This document shows, piece after piece, positions 5,021 to 12,880 of a stretch of DNA of 16,160 nucleotides; positions within the stretch are counted from its first letter, which is position 1, and each line of letters opens with the position of its first letter. The notes under the pieces were generated by a model, which was not told the origin of the DNA, searched no databases, and was given only the letters and a program-made list of their open reading frames with translations. The stretch lies in contig JAFWDF010000043.1 in the NCBI GenBank assembly GCA_017534025.1, positions 1-16,160 on the forward strand, in the 5' to 3' direction. Source of the stretch: Bacillota bacterium (GTDB lineage: Bacteria > Bacillota > Clostridia > Peptostreptococcales > Anaerovoracaceae). The translations under genes and the position numbers were made by a program.

Positions 5021-7831
5021 TTATGGCCCGACCTTGGTGACAGTCATGGTGCCGCATCGCCAGCTTCCATTCATAACAGCCACTTCCTGGCCGGCATAGA
5101 GCACCAGAGGTTTTTCAAACTTTGCCCACAGCACGTTCTTACCGGTCTGACCCTTGTTCAGCTGTCCTCCTTCGATGGCAGCCACCCTGCCGTTTACTGC
5201 CGGTGTCAGAGCAATTCCGGCAGCCATGTTTTCTTTCAGTACATTTCTTGAATCAGAAGTATTATTAATGGAAACCGTGCCCCAGACGTTCGTATCCACG
5301 CTCCGGAGATCGGTATTCACACCGACGGCGGCGCAGCCCCACGTCGTATGCAGATCCTCCGATTCCTTCCGGAAAGTCAGTTCCACCGTATCTCCTTTGG
5401 AACCACTGTTCGCCGTTTTCCAGACATCGGATTTTTTAACCTTCATGCCGATTACCACCACGGTCTGATCCGTTGCTTTTTTCTCCTGGGAATCATAGGA
5501 CAGCACACGGACCCGGCTGCCAAAGCGTACGGAACCATTCACAATCTTTCCTTCAATATAAGGGGTGCCGTTCGCATTCTTGCCGACGGTACTCGCATAC
5601 AGCAGGAAATCATCCTTTTCCAGCACATTGTACGAATACAGCAGCCGGTACAGGAAGGTCACGATCTGGCCCCGTGTGCACGGTTTATCCGGACCGAATG
5701 TTTTTTCATCCAGGCCCTTGGCAATGTTGTACCGCACGGCCCAGATAAGAGCCGGAAAGTAGTACTGGTTGTGATCCACATCGGTAAACGCACATTCCGG
5801 GTTGGCCAGAGCCTGCGCGCCGCTGTAGCGCCAGAGGAAGGTGACAACCTGCGCTCTGGTACAGTCGCCGTTCGGTTTGAATTCATTATCGGATACGCCG
5901 CTGGTAATGTTATTCTCCACCGCCCAGAGCACCGCTTTGCCGTACCAGCTGGTGCTGCTGAGATCGACGTCCTTAAATTTCGAAGTCGTCTTCTTCGGTT
6001 CCGGACAGCCGGCAGCCCGCCACAGGAACGTCACGATCTGGGCCCGGGTACACTTCGCCTCCGGACCGAATTCGGAAGAACTCAGTCCATTGGTGATCTG
6101 CGGATTACGATTCACCGCCCACAACACCGGATCATAGCAATAGGTGCCCTTTGCGACATCCTCAAAAGGATTGCCCGGCTCCGGCTTCTTCACCCGAAAA
6201 GCAACGGTTTTCGCATAGTCCGCCGACCCGTTCTTTGCCGCGTAGAGCGATGCTTCATTCAGATCGAGAAAATAGTCATCCTTTTTATAATTTCCCATTG
6301 CCTGGGAAACAATATATGCATTGTTTACAGGCGTCACCAGAAGATCACTTTTGTTGTCGCCGTCAAAATCATAATAGGCAGCTATGACTTTGGCACCGCC
6401 GATGGTCAGGGTCACATCTTCTTTCCAGATCTGCTGTCCCTTGACCGCCGCGTCCAGTGTTCCTGCGAGAAACTTCTGATATTCTGTTTTAGACATCGAA
6501 ATCTGTCCGCCGGTCAGATTCACTTCATAAAGATCGGACGCCTTATTATCATTACCAACCGTGATATTCATCGTGATCCGGCTGTACTGTCCGGTGGCGC
6601 TGATAATCTTAAACGTCGGTGAAAATGTTCCCGTTACGGTCGGCGTTCCGGAAATCCGGACCCCTTCTGTTTCGCTGTAATTCCATGTCAGCCCTTTCGG
6701 CAGGGAATCCAGAACCAGTTCCGCCGATACAAATTGTCCGCTTATGCGAGGATTCAGAGCAAAATCATACGCCTTCCCCTGGTACAGCAGCCAGTCGTCA
6801 CTGTAAGCTCCGGCCATCTCTGTAACCAAAAAGGTAATCAGATCATAATACTCATACTGATACTGATCCCAGCCGGAAAGAGTAATGCTGTATTTTCCGA
6901 TTGCCGTCGGGGTGCCGGTGATTTTCGGCGGATTGGCAGTCAGGGAAAGATTCAGGCCCGGCGGCAGGGCACCTTCATAAATGCTTATCCCTGAAATCTT
7001 CTGCCCTGTGAATACCGGCCGGACAGCTGTGATCGCCTTTCCTTTCTCCACTACAAATTCCTGACTGTTCCACATGGATTCCGGAAGAACCATGAATTCC
7101 TCATAGATAATAATAGTCTGTCCGTTTGACAGATGAACGAGAAATTCGGCCGAAGACAATCCTGTTTCCGTCGGCGTACCAGCAACATACGGTGTCTCTG
7201 CTTCCCCGTATTTCCACTCCATTCCCTTCGGCAGACTGCCGAAAACACTCACCTGGTCATAGGCAGGCAGAGGGTCGCCCGGACTGATGAAATTCTCGCG
7301 GTCGATATCCAGGTTTACCCTGTTCGCACCGGTGTATTTTTTATTCACCCGCAGCTCAATCGTACCGTCAAGATATTCGGTATACGGTGAAACATGTCCT
7401 TTCCCCAGTTCAATTCCCTGCACACGCTCAGTAAATGCCATCGGGCTGCAGTAATTCGCATCACTTCCTACTGTTGTAACCTGAACCTGATAATAATACT
7501 TCCCGTTATAGAAGTTATCCTTCGGGAACGTAAACTGATATCCCTTCATAGCCACATACTCTATGGAATTGACCCTGCTGCTTGTGGAATTGGAACTGTA
7601 TATGACCAGCTTCACATTGTAGTACAATTCCTTTGAACTTGTGTAATCATACGGCTTCTGCCATTCCACCGTGAAATCGCCGATCCACCGGACGCCCCAC
7701 GGCATCGGTATATTGGGATCAGTAATGAACTCTGCCGCCTGCGCCGTGTTATTCAGGCCGGAAAACGGCACCACTGCAAGAATCAGCGCAAGCAGTAACG
7801 TACATGCACTTCGAAACAAACGATTATTCAC
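5021..7831 (-). CDS. Paralogous secreted SLH-anchored protein with EF-Tu-like tail
   Basis: The preprotein has 936 residues. I start at GTG 7831: AAGGAG is 9 bases upstream, the signal peptide begins immediately (CTLLLALILAVVPFSG, cleavage near AQA at 32), and this start lines up with the paralogue. The frame stays open upstream to 7972, but that part is not protein-like and includes a terminator hairpin. Architecture matches the neighbour: shared PWGVRW motif near the mature start, FN3-like region, three Ig-like domains (GTPT at 218, 306, 395), DFDGD at 488-492, SLH repeats (554-735) and an EF-Tu II/III-like tail (about 740-936) ending CGTMTVTKVGP. It is first in a two-gene operon. The two are an old tandem duplication: SLH blocks and tails are closely similar, the Ig regions less so. 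Surface location is well supported; function is not. Confidence 0.9.
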   Translation of the reverse strand: MNNRLFRSACTLLLALILAVVPFSGLNNTAQAAEFITDPNIPMPWGVRWIGDFTVEWQKPYDYTSSKELYYNVKLVIYSSNSTSSRVNSIEYVAMKGYQFTFPKDNFYNGKYYYQVQVTTVGSDANYCSPMAFTERVQGIELGKGHVSPYTEYLDGTIELRVNKKYTGANRVNLDIDRENFISPGDPLPAYDQVSVFGSLPKGMEWKYGEAETPYVAGTPTETGLSSAEFLVHLSNGQTIIIYEEFMVLPESMWNSQEFVVEKGKAITAVRPVFTGQKISGISIYEGALPPGLNLSLTANPPKITGTPTAIGKYSITLSGWDQYQYEYYDLITFLVTEMAGAYSDDWLLYQGKAYDFALNPRISGQFVSAELVLDSLPKGLTWNYSETEGVRISGTPTVTGTFSPTFKIISATGQYSRITMNITVGNDNKASDLYEVNLTGGQISMSKTEYQKFLAGTLDAAVKGQQIWKEDVTLTIGGAKVIAAYYDFDGDNKSDLLVTPVNNAYIVSQAMGNYKKDDYFLDLNEASLYAAKNGSADYAKTVAFRVKKPEPGNPFEDVAKGTYCYDPVLWAVNRNPQITNGLSSSEFGPEAKCTRAQIVTFLWRAAGCPEPKKTTSKFKDVDLSSTSWYGKAVLWAVENNITSGVSDNEFKPNGDCTRAQVVTFLWRYSGAQALANPECAFTDVDHNQYYFPALIWAVRYNIAKGLDEKTFGPDKPCTRGQIVTFLYRLLYSYNVLEKDDFLLYASTVGKNANGTPYIEGKIVNGSVRFGSRVRVLSYDSQEKKATDQTVVVIGMKVKKSDVWKTANSGSKGDTVELTFRKESEDLHTTWGCAAVGVNTDLRSVDTNVWGTVSINNTSDSRNVLKENMAAGIALTPAVNGRVAAIEGGQLNKGQTGKNVLWAKFEKPLVLYAGQEVAVMNGSWRCGTMTVTKVGP

Positions 7832-7861
7832 ACCATCACTCTCCTTTCCGACAATGGAATA

Positions 7862-7895
7862 CCGGAAGAAGGCCGCCTGCAGCATCTGCTTCCGG
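7862..7895 (-). promoter_or_regulatory. Leader hairpin upstream of the SLH operon
   Basis: A 7-bp inverted repeat (CCGGAAG at 7862-7868, CTTCCGG at 7889-7895) lies about 30 bases upstream of the GTG start. A good -35 box TTGACA is at 7924-7919, but the -10 expected 17 bases on (AAATTT) is poor, so the promoter of this operon is not firmly located. Confidence 0.35.
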
Positions 7896-7940
7896 AAATT
7901 TCCTTTATCACATTTCTTTGTCAAACAGATAGTTCGATCA

Positions 7941-7979
7941 TAAAACAATCTCTTGTATTGATTATAATACAAGAGATTG
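7941..7979 (-). terminator. Terminator of the ldt-ybaK-lipoprotein-mutY operon
   Basis: A perfect 14-bp inverted repeat (7946-7959 with 7966-7979) with a 6-base loop is followed on the minus strand by TTTTA (7945-7941). It lies 56 bases past the mutY stop and upstream of the SLH gene start, separating the two operons. The A-run on its right side (7980-7986) would let it act on the plus strand too. Confidence 0.85.
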
Positions 7980-8035
7980 AAAAAAGGAAGATACTACGGT
8001 ATGAATATTAAGGTAAATTCATTACATACAATAAT

Positions 8036-9160
8036 TCAATTTTTCAGCAAATGACTGCGAAAGGCGGCAAAGGCGGATGGGATCGACCACCGGCTCTCCA
8101 GCTCCGCGCTGTCCGCCAGAAACATGGTTCTGCCCGCGATCCGCAGTTCCTCCTCCGGCAGCCCGGCACCCGGGGCTTTTTCTGCCGCCGGTCCACCCGT
8201 CGCCGTGTCATCCCCCGCCGGGTCATTCCAGTCGCCGGTAAATATCTCATACCCGCGTATGTGCCATTCCCGATGGGAAAAGATGTGCTTCGCGTCCGGC
8301 AGACGGACAATGCGCAGCGCGGAAAAGCCCAGAGACTGTGCATACTGAAGCGCCTTCTTCTCATTCATCCAGCCGGAGACATTCGGGAATTCATACAAAC
8401 CCGCCAGCAGTCCCTGAGCCGGGCGCTTGTTCAGCAGAATCCTTCCATCGTGATGAATCACAAACACGGTCATTTTATCGACCGCCCGCTTCTTTTTCGC
8501 CGGCCGCACCGGCAGTGCCGTTTCATTACCCGCTTCATGGGCGGCGCAATACGAGCTCAGAGGACAGTCCGCACACTGCGGCGCAGTGTTGGGCAGACAG
8601 ACCATGGCGCCCAGATCCATCAGAGCCTGGTTGAACGCGCCGGGCCGCTCCGGAGAGATCCAGTCCGAATAATACCGGAACGCTTCCTTTTTAGCCGCTG
8701 ACGCCAGGATGTTTTCCGCGTAGCCGGTCAGCCTGGAAAAAATCCGTAGGAGGTTTCCGTCGATCGCCGGAACCGCCTCTCCAAACGCGATGGAAGCAAT
8801 AGCGGCCGCCGTGTACTCCCCGATCCCGGATAAACTGCGCAGTTCCTCATACGTGCGCGGCATCTCACCGTCATATCGTTCCATGATCTCTCCGGCTGCC
8901 TTGTGCAGATTCCGGACCCGGCTGTAATACCCAAGTCCTTCCCAGAGCTTAAGATATTCATCCTCCCCGGCTTCCGCCAGCGCACGCACCGAAGGAAGCT
9001 CTTCCAGAAATGCCGAATAATAGGATTTCACAGCCTCTACCCGGGTCTGCTGCAGCATGATCTCCGAAATCCAGACATGATAAGGAGACGGATCCTCCCT
9101 CCACGGGAGAATCCGCCGGTTTTCATCGTACCAGGATAATAATTTTTCAGTCCGGTCCAT
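8036..9160 (-). CDS. mutY: Adenine DNA glycosylase MutY
   Basis: MutY removes adenine mispaired with 8-oxoguanine in base excision repair. At 374 residues it has the normal length. The HhH-GPD core has Glu33 (ISEIMLQQT), the helix-hairpin-helix SGIGEYTAAAIAS (111-123) and catalytic Asp134 (AIDGNLLRIFSRL). The [4Fe-4S] cluster cysteines are Cys188, Cys196, Cys199 and Cys205. A NUDIX-like C-terminal domain that reads 8-oxoG follows (about 228-370), with the family signature IFSHREWH (293-300). It carries a Gly/Ala/Pro-rich insert at about 311-338 that looks like a loop. The start ATG overlaps the preceding lipoprotein stop by one base (TAATG), implying translational coupling; an AAGAAGGA site lies inside the end of that gene. 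It is the last gene of its operon. Confidence 0.97.
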   Translation of the reverse strand: MDRTEKLLSWYDENRRILPWREDPSPYHVWISEIMLQQTRVEAVKSYYSAFLEELPSVRALAEAGEDEYLKLWEGLGYYSRVRNLHKAAGEIMERYDGEMPRTYEELRSLSGIGEYTAAAIASIAFGEAVPAIDGNLLRIFSRLTGYAENILASAAKKEAFRYYSDWISPERPGAFNQALMDLGAMVCLPNTAPQCADCPLSSYCAAHEAGNETALPVRPAKKKRAVDKMTVFVIHHDGRILLNKRPAQGLLAGLYEFPNVSGWMNEKKALQYAQSLGFSALRIVRLPDAKHIFSHREWHIRGYEIFTGDWNDPAGDDTATGGPAAEKAPGAGLPEEELRIAGRTMFLADSAELESRWSIPSAFAAFRSHLLKN

Positions 9161-10215
9161 TAGTATTCCTTCTTAAAGTGGAAGGTCGTGCCCGGTTCCA
9201 GGTATTTCCAGTCCGATTCATTAATCGTCATCACCAGATCATCGCCCTTGCCCTGCACGGTCCCGGCCACATTCTTCGATTCATCCACGTCGATTGCTGC
9301 TGTGAATTCCATCGTATCGCCTTCGTATTTTCCGACGCCGTTCAGGCCGACCAGCCGGATAATCCCGATATTAACAGTATACAGCCCTTCTCCGCCGCGG
9401 AGAATGTCCATGGTTGCGCCCTTGCCGTCTTCACTGACAAAATGCCCCAGCGCGGATTCATATTCCGCAACTGCAGGATCGACCGCTGCGGCGGCTGCCT
9501 CGGCAGCTTTGGCCTGGGCTTCCGCTTCCGCCTTCTCAGCTTCTGCCTTCGCCTCTTCCTCCGCAGCCTTCTTCTCCGCCTCCGTATCTTCCTTGAACAG
9601 CTTCACCGGATCCTGCCCCGGATCCTGGTAAGTGTCAATATCCAGGCCGTTGTCTTCCACATACATTCTCACGAAATAGGTTCTGTTCTGCTCCGTGGCA
9701 TTCTCATTCTGCTTGAACAGTTCATACACGCCGGTTTTGGAGGCGCACATCGCTTTCAGGGACTCATCCGCATTAGCGCCGTCCTCCCGCTGATCCCATT
9801 TCACGACTTCCGCGCCCTCTTCCAGCTTTTTCAGGTGGAACAGGCCCGGTGTCTTAGCGCCGCTGCACATGACCAGATTGTTTTCTTCCAGATTGTATGC
9901 GTACTGTTCAAAGATTCCCCAGACTTTAATGTCATTGGTATCCGTTTCATCCATGTCGATAAAAGTAATGGCCGGAATGGTCACATCGCCCTGTTCGAGG
10001 TTTTTTTCCGCATCTTCCAGCAGATATTCGCAGATTTCAGGGAAATATTTTTTGTCCCCGCTGTATTCGAATACAGGCAGTTCTTCTCCGGATTCCTCTT
10101 CCTGAAGCAGTACGGACGAGTCCGCGGAACCTCCGTTATTCTTTTCCGACCCGCAGGCCGTCATGCCAAGCAACAGGCAGCACACCATGATCCATGCAAA
10201 CGCTTTTTTCATCAT
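9160..10215 (-). CDS. Putative lipoprotein with Ala/Glu-rich linker
   Basis: The protein has 351 residues. The N-terminus is a lipoprotein signal (KKAFAWIMVCCLLLGMTAC), with Cys21 as the likely lipidated residue, so it should sit on the outer face of the membrane. Residues about 45-205 form an acidic globular part that I do not recognise (motifs YFPEICEYLLEDAEKNL, FIDMDETDTNDIKVWGIF). Residues 208-246 are an Ala/Glu/Lys helical linker, and 247-351 form a small beta-rich C-terminal domain (ALGHFVSEDGKGATMDI, AGTVQGKGDDLVMTI). The start is the first of two adjacent ATGs, 9 bases after GGGAG. It follows ybaK by 22 bases and overlaps mutY by one. The linker is similar in composition to the long tract of the LCP protein at 13168. 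Function unknown. Confidence 0.85.
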   Translation of the reverse strand: MMKKAFAWIMVCCLLLGMTACGSEKNNGGSADSSVLLQEEESGEELPVFEYSGDKKYFPEICEYLLEDAEKNLEQGDVTIPAITFIDMDETDTNDIKVWGIFEQYAYNLEENNLVMCSGAKTPGLFHLKKLEEGAEVVKWDQREDGANADESLKAMCASKTGVYELFKQNENATEQNRTYFVRMYVEDNGLDIDTYQDPGQDPVKLFKEDTEAEKKAAEEEAKAEAEKAEAEAQAKAAEAAAAAVDPAVAEYESALGHFVSEDGKGATMDILRGGEGLYTVNIGIIRLVGLNGVGKYEGDTMEFTAAIDVDESKNVAGTVQGKGDDLVMTINESDWKYLEPGTTFHFKKEY

Positions 10216-10237
10216 TATTACAATCTCCCAAATCGTT

Positions 10238-10699
10238 TTACTTGCTGATCAGAACCCAGCCCAGTGAACCGGAACAGCGCTCCAGTTCCTCCAGGTTCAT
10301 TTCCGCCATACTGTGATCCGTGCCGGCGGCCGGATACACGACATTATATTTTTTTAATGATTCGTCCAGGAACACCCGCACCTCGGGTTTCACGCCGAAG
10401 GGGCAGACTCCGCCGGGCGCATGTCCGATCTGTTCTTCCACGTCATCCCAGGGAATCATTTTGGCTTTTTCCTGAAAAACCGCTTTATACTTTTTATTAT
10501 CCACGCGCACGTCTCCGGCTGCCAGCACCAGTACCGGACCGTCTTTCTGCTGAAATGCCAGTGTTTTGGCAATCATGCCCGGTTCGCAGCCGATGGCTGC
10601 CGCCGCCAGCTCCACCGTGGCGCTGGACTGCTCCAGCTCCCGGATCCGGTCCTCCATACCCAGCCCGCGCAGATGCGCTCTTGCTATCTCAATCGACAT
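10238..10699 (-). CDS. ybaK: YbaK/EbsC-family aminoacyl-tRNA deacylase-like protein
   Basis: The protein has 153 residues, the full length of the YbaK/ProX family, whose members hydrolyse mischarged tRNAs such as Cys-tRNA(Pro) or Ala-tRNA(Pro). Family marks are the conserved Lys45 in MIAKTLAF, the VDNKKYKAVF segment (66-75), the GGVCPFG loop (96-102) and the late AAGTDHSM motif (124-131). The exact misacylated substrate cannot be told from sequence. AAAGGAG is placed 5 bases before the ATG. The gene starts 9 bases after the ldt stop and is followed 22 bases on by the lipoprotein gene, so it is inside an operon with unrelated functions. The symbol is for the family, not a proven orthologue. 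Confidence 0.9.
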   Translation of the reverse strand: MSIEIARAHLRGLGMEDRIRELEQSSATVELAAAAIGCEPGMIAKTLAFQQKDGPVLVLAAGDVRVDNKKYKAVFQEKAKMIPWDDVEEQIGHAPGGVCPFGVKPEVRVFLDESLKKYNVVYPAAGTDHSMAEMNLEELERCSGSLGWVLISK

Positions 10700-10708
10700 G
10701 ATACTCCT

Positions 10709-12406
10709 TTATTCCGCAAACAGCTTCTTCGTCCGCATCATCAGGGCCGCCCCTTCCGCGCGGGTAATCGCCTGCATTGGCCGGACGGTACCGTCTTCGT
10801 AGCCTTTCACCAGCCCGACAGCTTCTGCCTTGATGAACCAGTCCAGTGCATAGTCCGGCACCTGATCGCCATCTGCAGCAGCCAGGCCTTCCGGATACTC
10901 TCCGTTCAGTTTGCCGCATCGTTCCAGATAACGCCCCAGGATCGTAACCATCTGCGCTCTGGTAATGGTGGCATCCGGTGCAAACTGCCCGTCTCCCACG
11001 CCGTTGACGATGCCTTCGGAAGCCGCCCAGTTGACAGCCTCTGCATACCATGCATCGGCCGGTACATCTTCAAATGTAACGGACTGCAGAGCGGCGCTCT
11101 CCGGCGCGGCTTCTGCATTATTATCTGCGGATCCGCTGCCGGCGCTCTCCGGCGCGGCTTCCTGTTTTTCCTTTTCGATCTGCTGATCGACTCTGGCCAG
11201 CATCTGCACCGCCATCGCCCGGGTGAAGGAATTCTGCGGACCGAACAGGATCGGCGAAATGCCGTTTGTGATGCCCGCTTTAAAAGCATCGGTCACATCC
11301 TGGATATACCAGGCGCCGGCAGGAATATCACCGAAAATATCGCCTTCATACATTGCGTACAGATCCCGGTTTCCCCACACCGGATCGGTATACGAGGCGC
11401 GGGATGTCAGCTGATTGCCGTAAATGTCATACCATCCGAGGAATTTTGCCTCTCCGCCGGTATTCGCCGTCACGGTGACCGTAGTGCCGATCGGGAATGA
11501 TCCGCCGCCCGACGCGCTGCCGGAGCGGGACGCAAAAGCATTAACAGTAACCATCTGGGTGAACTTAGCCGTATAGGAGGCTTCCCGTTCCACGGTTCTG
11601 TACAGGATCGCCTCGCCCGTCAGGAAGTTGCCGCCAGAATCGTACCAGCCGTCAAAACGCGCATTGGCGGACGGCGACGCTTTCAGAGCCGCCATGGCTC
11701 CATACCGGAAATCCCCTGCGCCGGAAACAGTGCCCGGGCCGTTTGCCGCTGCATCGATCCGGAATCTCCACGGATTGGCGCTGGCGGGATCCGTCGGATC
11801 CCAGTTTTTATATGGTGAATTGGAAATATTGTCCACGGCTTTTGCCGGCTTGCCCAGCGCGCCCGGATAGGAACTGTCGTACACCGTCACATACGTGCCC
11901 GTGGCAACATTATCATAAATCCACTTGGCATCCGCCACCTGCAGCCGCACGCATCCGAGGGATGCGTTGTTCCCCAGCATGTTGTACTCATCCGTCATCA
12001 GCTTCGAAGAACTGGCGGACGTGTAGCAGGCGGAATGAAACAGAATACTGCCCTGAATCCGCGATGCATAATGCCCGTACGAGCCATCTACCATCAGCCG
12101 CCAGACGTAGCGGGAATCCGGTGTCCTGAATGTCCCTGCCGGTGTGGCGTGGCCCGACCGCCCGCAGGAGCAGACCATGGCCTTGTACGGCACGGAATAG
12201 TAGCCGTCGCTGCCAACCTTGTAAACCGTTACGGTATTCATCTGGCGGTTCACCATGATGTAGTACGGATTGCCATTGCTCTTCGTGCGCACCGCCGCCA
12301 CGGTCTCGTCTGCATAAACAGGCATCACCGCCGTTGGCAGCGCAATCACAGCCAGCAGCAGAAGCGCACAAATCAAAAACCATTTGGATGATCGAAATCT
12401 CGCCAT
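10709..12406 (-). CDS. SLH-anchored L,D-transpeptidase (YkuD) family protein
   Basis: The preprotein has 565 residues, starting at ATG 12406 after AAAAAGGAGAG; a signal peptide follows (cleavage near VYA, residues 30-32). Residues about 48-176 form a YkuD domain, which cross-links peptidoglycan stems through a catalytic Cys: RSGHATPAGTFRT (83-95), ILFHS with His124, and ASLGCVRL with Cys152 and Arg154. The usual SHGC is SLGC here, so the His two residues before Cys is Leu150. The span between His124 and Cys152 is also longer than in classic family members. Residues about 213-355 carry two InlB-type/Listeria-Bacteroides-like repeats (FDGWYD, FLGWYD). Three SLH repeats end the protein (about 357-405, 443-495, 510-563), with an acidic Ala-rich insert at 411-440 between the first two. 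It is first in the operon and divergent from the LCP gene. Confidence 0.9.
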   Translation of the reverse strand: MARFRSSKWFLICALLLLAVIALPTAVMPVYADETVAAVRTKSNGNPYYIMVNRQMNTVTVYKVGSDGYYSVPYKAMVCSCGRSGHATPAGTFRTPDSRYVWRLMVDGSYGHYASRIQGSILFHSACYTSASSSKLMTDEYNMLGNNASLGCVRLQVADAKWIYDNVATGTYVTVYDSSYPGALGKPAKAVDNISNSPYKNWDPTDPASANPWRFRIDAAANGPGTVSGAGDFRYGAMAALKASPSANARFDGWYDSGGNFLTGEAILYRTVEREASYTAKFTQMVTVNAFASRSGSASGGGSFPIGTTVTVTANTGGEAKFLGWYDIYGNQLTSRASYTDPVWGNRDLYAMYEGDIFGDIPAGAWYIQDVTDAFKAGITNGISPILFGPQNSFTRAMAVQMLARVDQQIEKEKQEAAPESAGSGSADNNAEAAPESAALQSVTFEDVPADAWYAEAVNWAASEGIVNGVGDGQFAPDATITRAQMVTILGRYLERCGKLNGEYPEGLAAADGDQVPDYALDWFIKAEAVGLVKGYEDGTVRPMQAITRAEGAALMMRTKKLFAE

Positions 12407-12458
12407 AGGATCTCTCCTTTTTATTTTAATGATAATTTCCCCCCGGAACCGGCTCATG

Positions 12459-12534
12459 GGCGGCCGGCGTTTGAGCTTAAGGCCGTGGCCGGGTTTTTGC
12501 GGCGGCCGGCGTTTGATCTTAAGGCCGTGGCCGG
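12459..12534 (-). repeat. 42-bp tandem repeat in the ldt leader
   Basis: Two 32-base cores (12461-12492 and 12503-12534) are repeated with a period of 42 bases and differ at one base (GAGC versus GATC). Each holds CCGGC and GCCGG arms able to form a hairpin. Further GCGGCG starts at 12499, 12541, 12566 and 12591 continue a degenerate pattern with intervals of 42, 25 and 25. The array lies between the ldt promoter and start codon, so it would be part of the mRNA leader. Confidence 0.7.
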
Positions 12535-12698
12535 AATTTTGCGGCGCCCGGCAATATCAAGCCTTGCGGCGCATAGCGTTTTCCAGACTCGCGGCGCCCG
12601 CGTTTGGGTATTTGGCCGCGCCGGCCTTATATAATCCGGCACCCTGGAATTTGGTACTGAACGGGCCTTATGTCGCCCGGCGGTTCCTTATCTGATAT

Positions 12699-12727
12699 AT
12701 TTTACTCTTATTCCGCGTTGCAATCAA
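12699..12727 (-). promoter_or_regulatory. Promoter of the ldt operon
   Basis: On the minus strand TTGATT (12727-12722), a 17-base spacer and TAAAAT (12704-12699). Transcription would start near 12692, giving an unusually long leader of about 285 nt before the ATG at 12406, rich in GC and repeats. Confidence 0.6.
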
Positions 12728-12756
12728 GGGCAGACGAAACGGCTCGGAATTGTGTG

Positions 12757-12808
12757 CAAAGATCACGGTTCCGGTTTTTCCAAGTGGCCGCGCCCGGCGT
12801 GATCTTTG
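12757..12808. repeat. 52-bp palindromic repeat, copy 1
   Basis: Perfect 11-base arms, CAAAGATCACG (12757-12767) and CGTGATCTTTG (12798-12808), flank a 30-base centre. The same layout and length recur at 12881-12932. It lies between the divergent promoters of ldt and the LCP gene. Confidence 0.7.
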
Positions 12809-12830
12809 GACCTTTCTCCCGTTTCTATGG

Positions 12831-12858
12831 GCAAAGGTCCATTCCTGTGGACCTTTGC
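12831..12858. terminator. Strong hairpin between the two palindromes
   Basis: GCAAAGGTCCA (12831-12841) and TGGACCTTTGC (12848-12858) form a perfect 11-bp stem with a 6-base loop. An extra GGACCTTT at 12808-12815 could compete for the same AAAGGTCC, so two folds are possible. No long T-run follows on either strand; it may be a terminator or a regulatory structure. Confidence 0.45.
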
Positions 12859-12880
12859 TTTCTGATAGGACTATGATGTT

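Noticed and set aside
5348..6622. Long plus-strand open frame (424 codons) opposite the SLH gene
   Set aside because: It is antisense to a gene with clear domains, has no ribosome binding site and gives a protein without recognisable features. The same holds for plus-strand frames at 9178-10248, 10421-11500 and 3586-4428.
12459..12600. CRISPR array
   Set aside because: Only two full repeats with a 10-base gap between cores, no real spacers and no cas genes.
12454..12642. Small repeat-containing minus-strand protein (62 codons) in the ldt leader
   Set aside because: It would start at GTG without a ribosome binding site, and its repeats simply follow the 42-bp DNA repeats.
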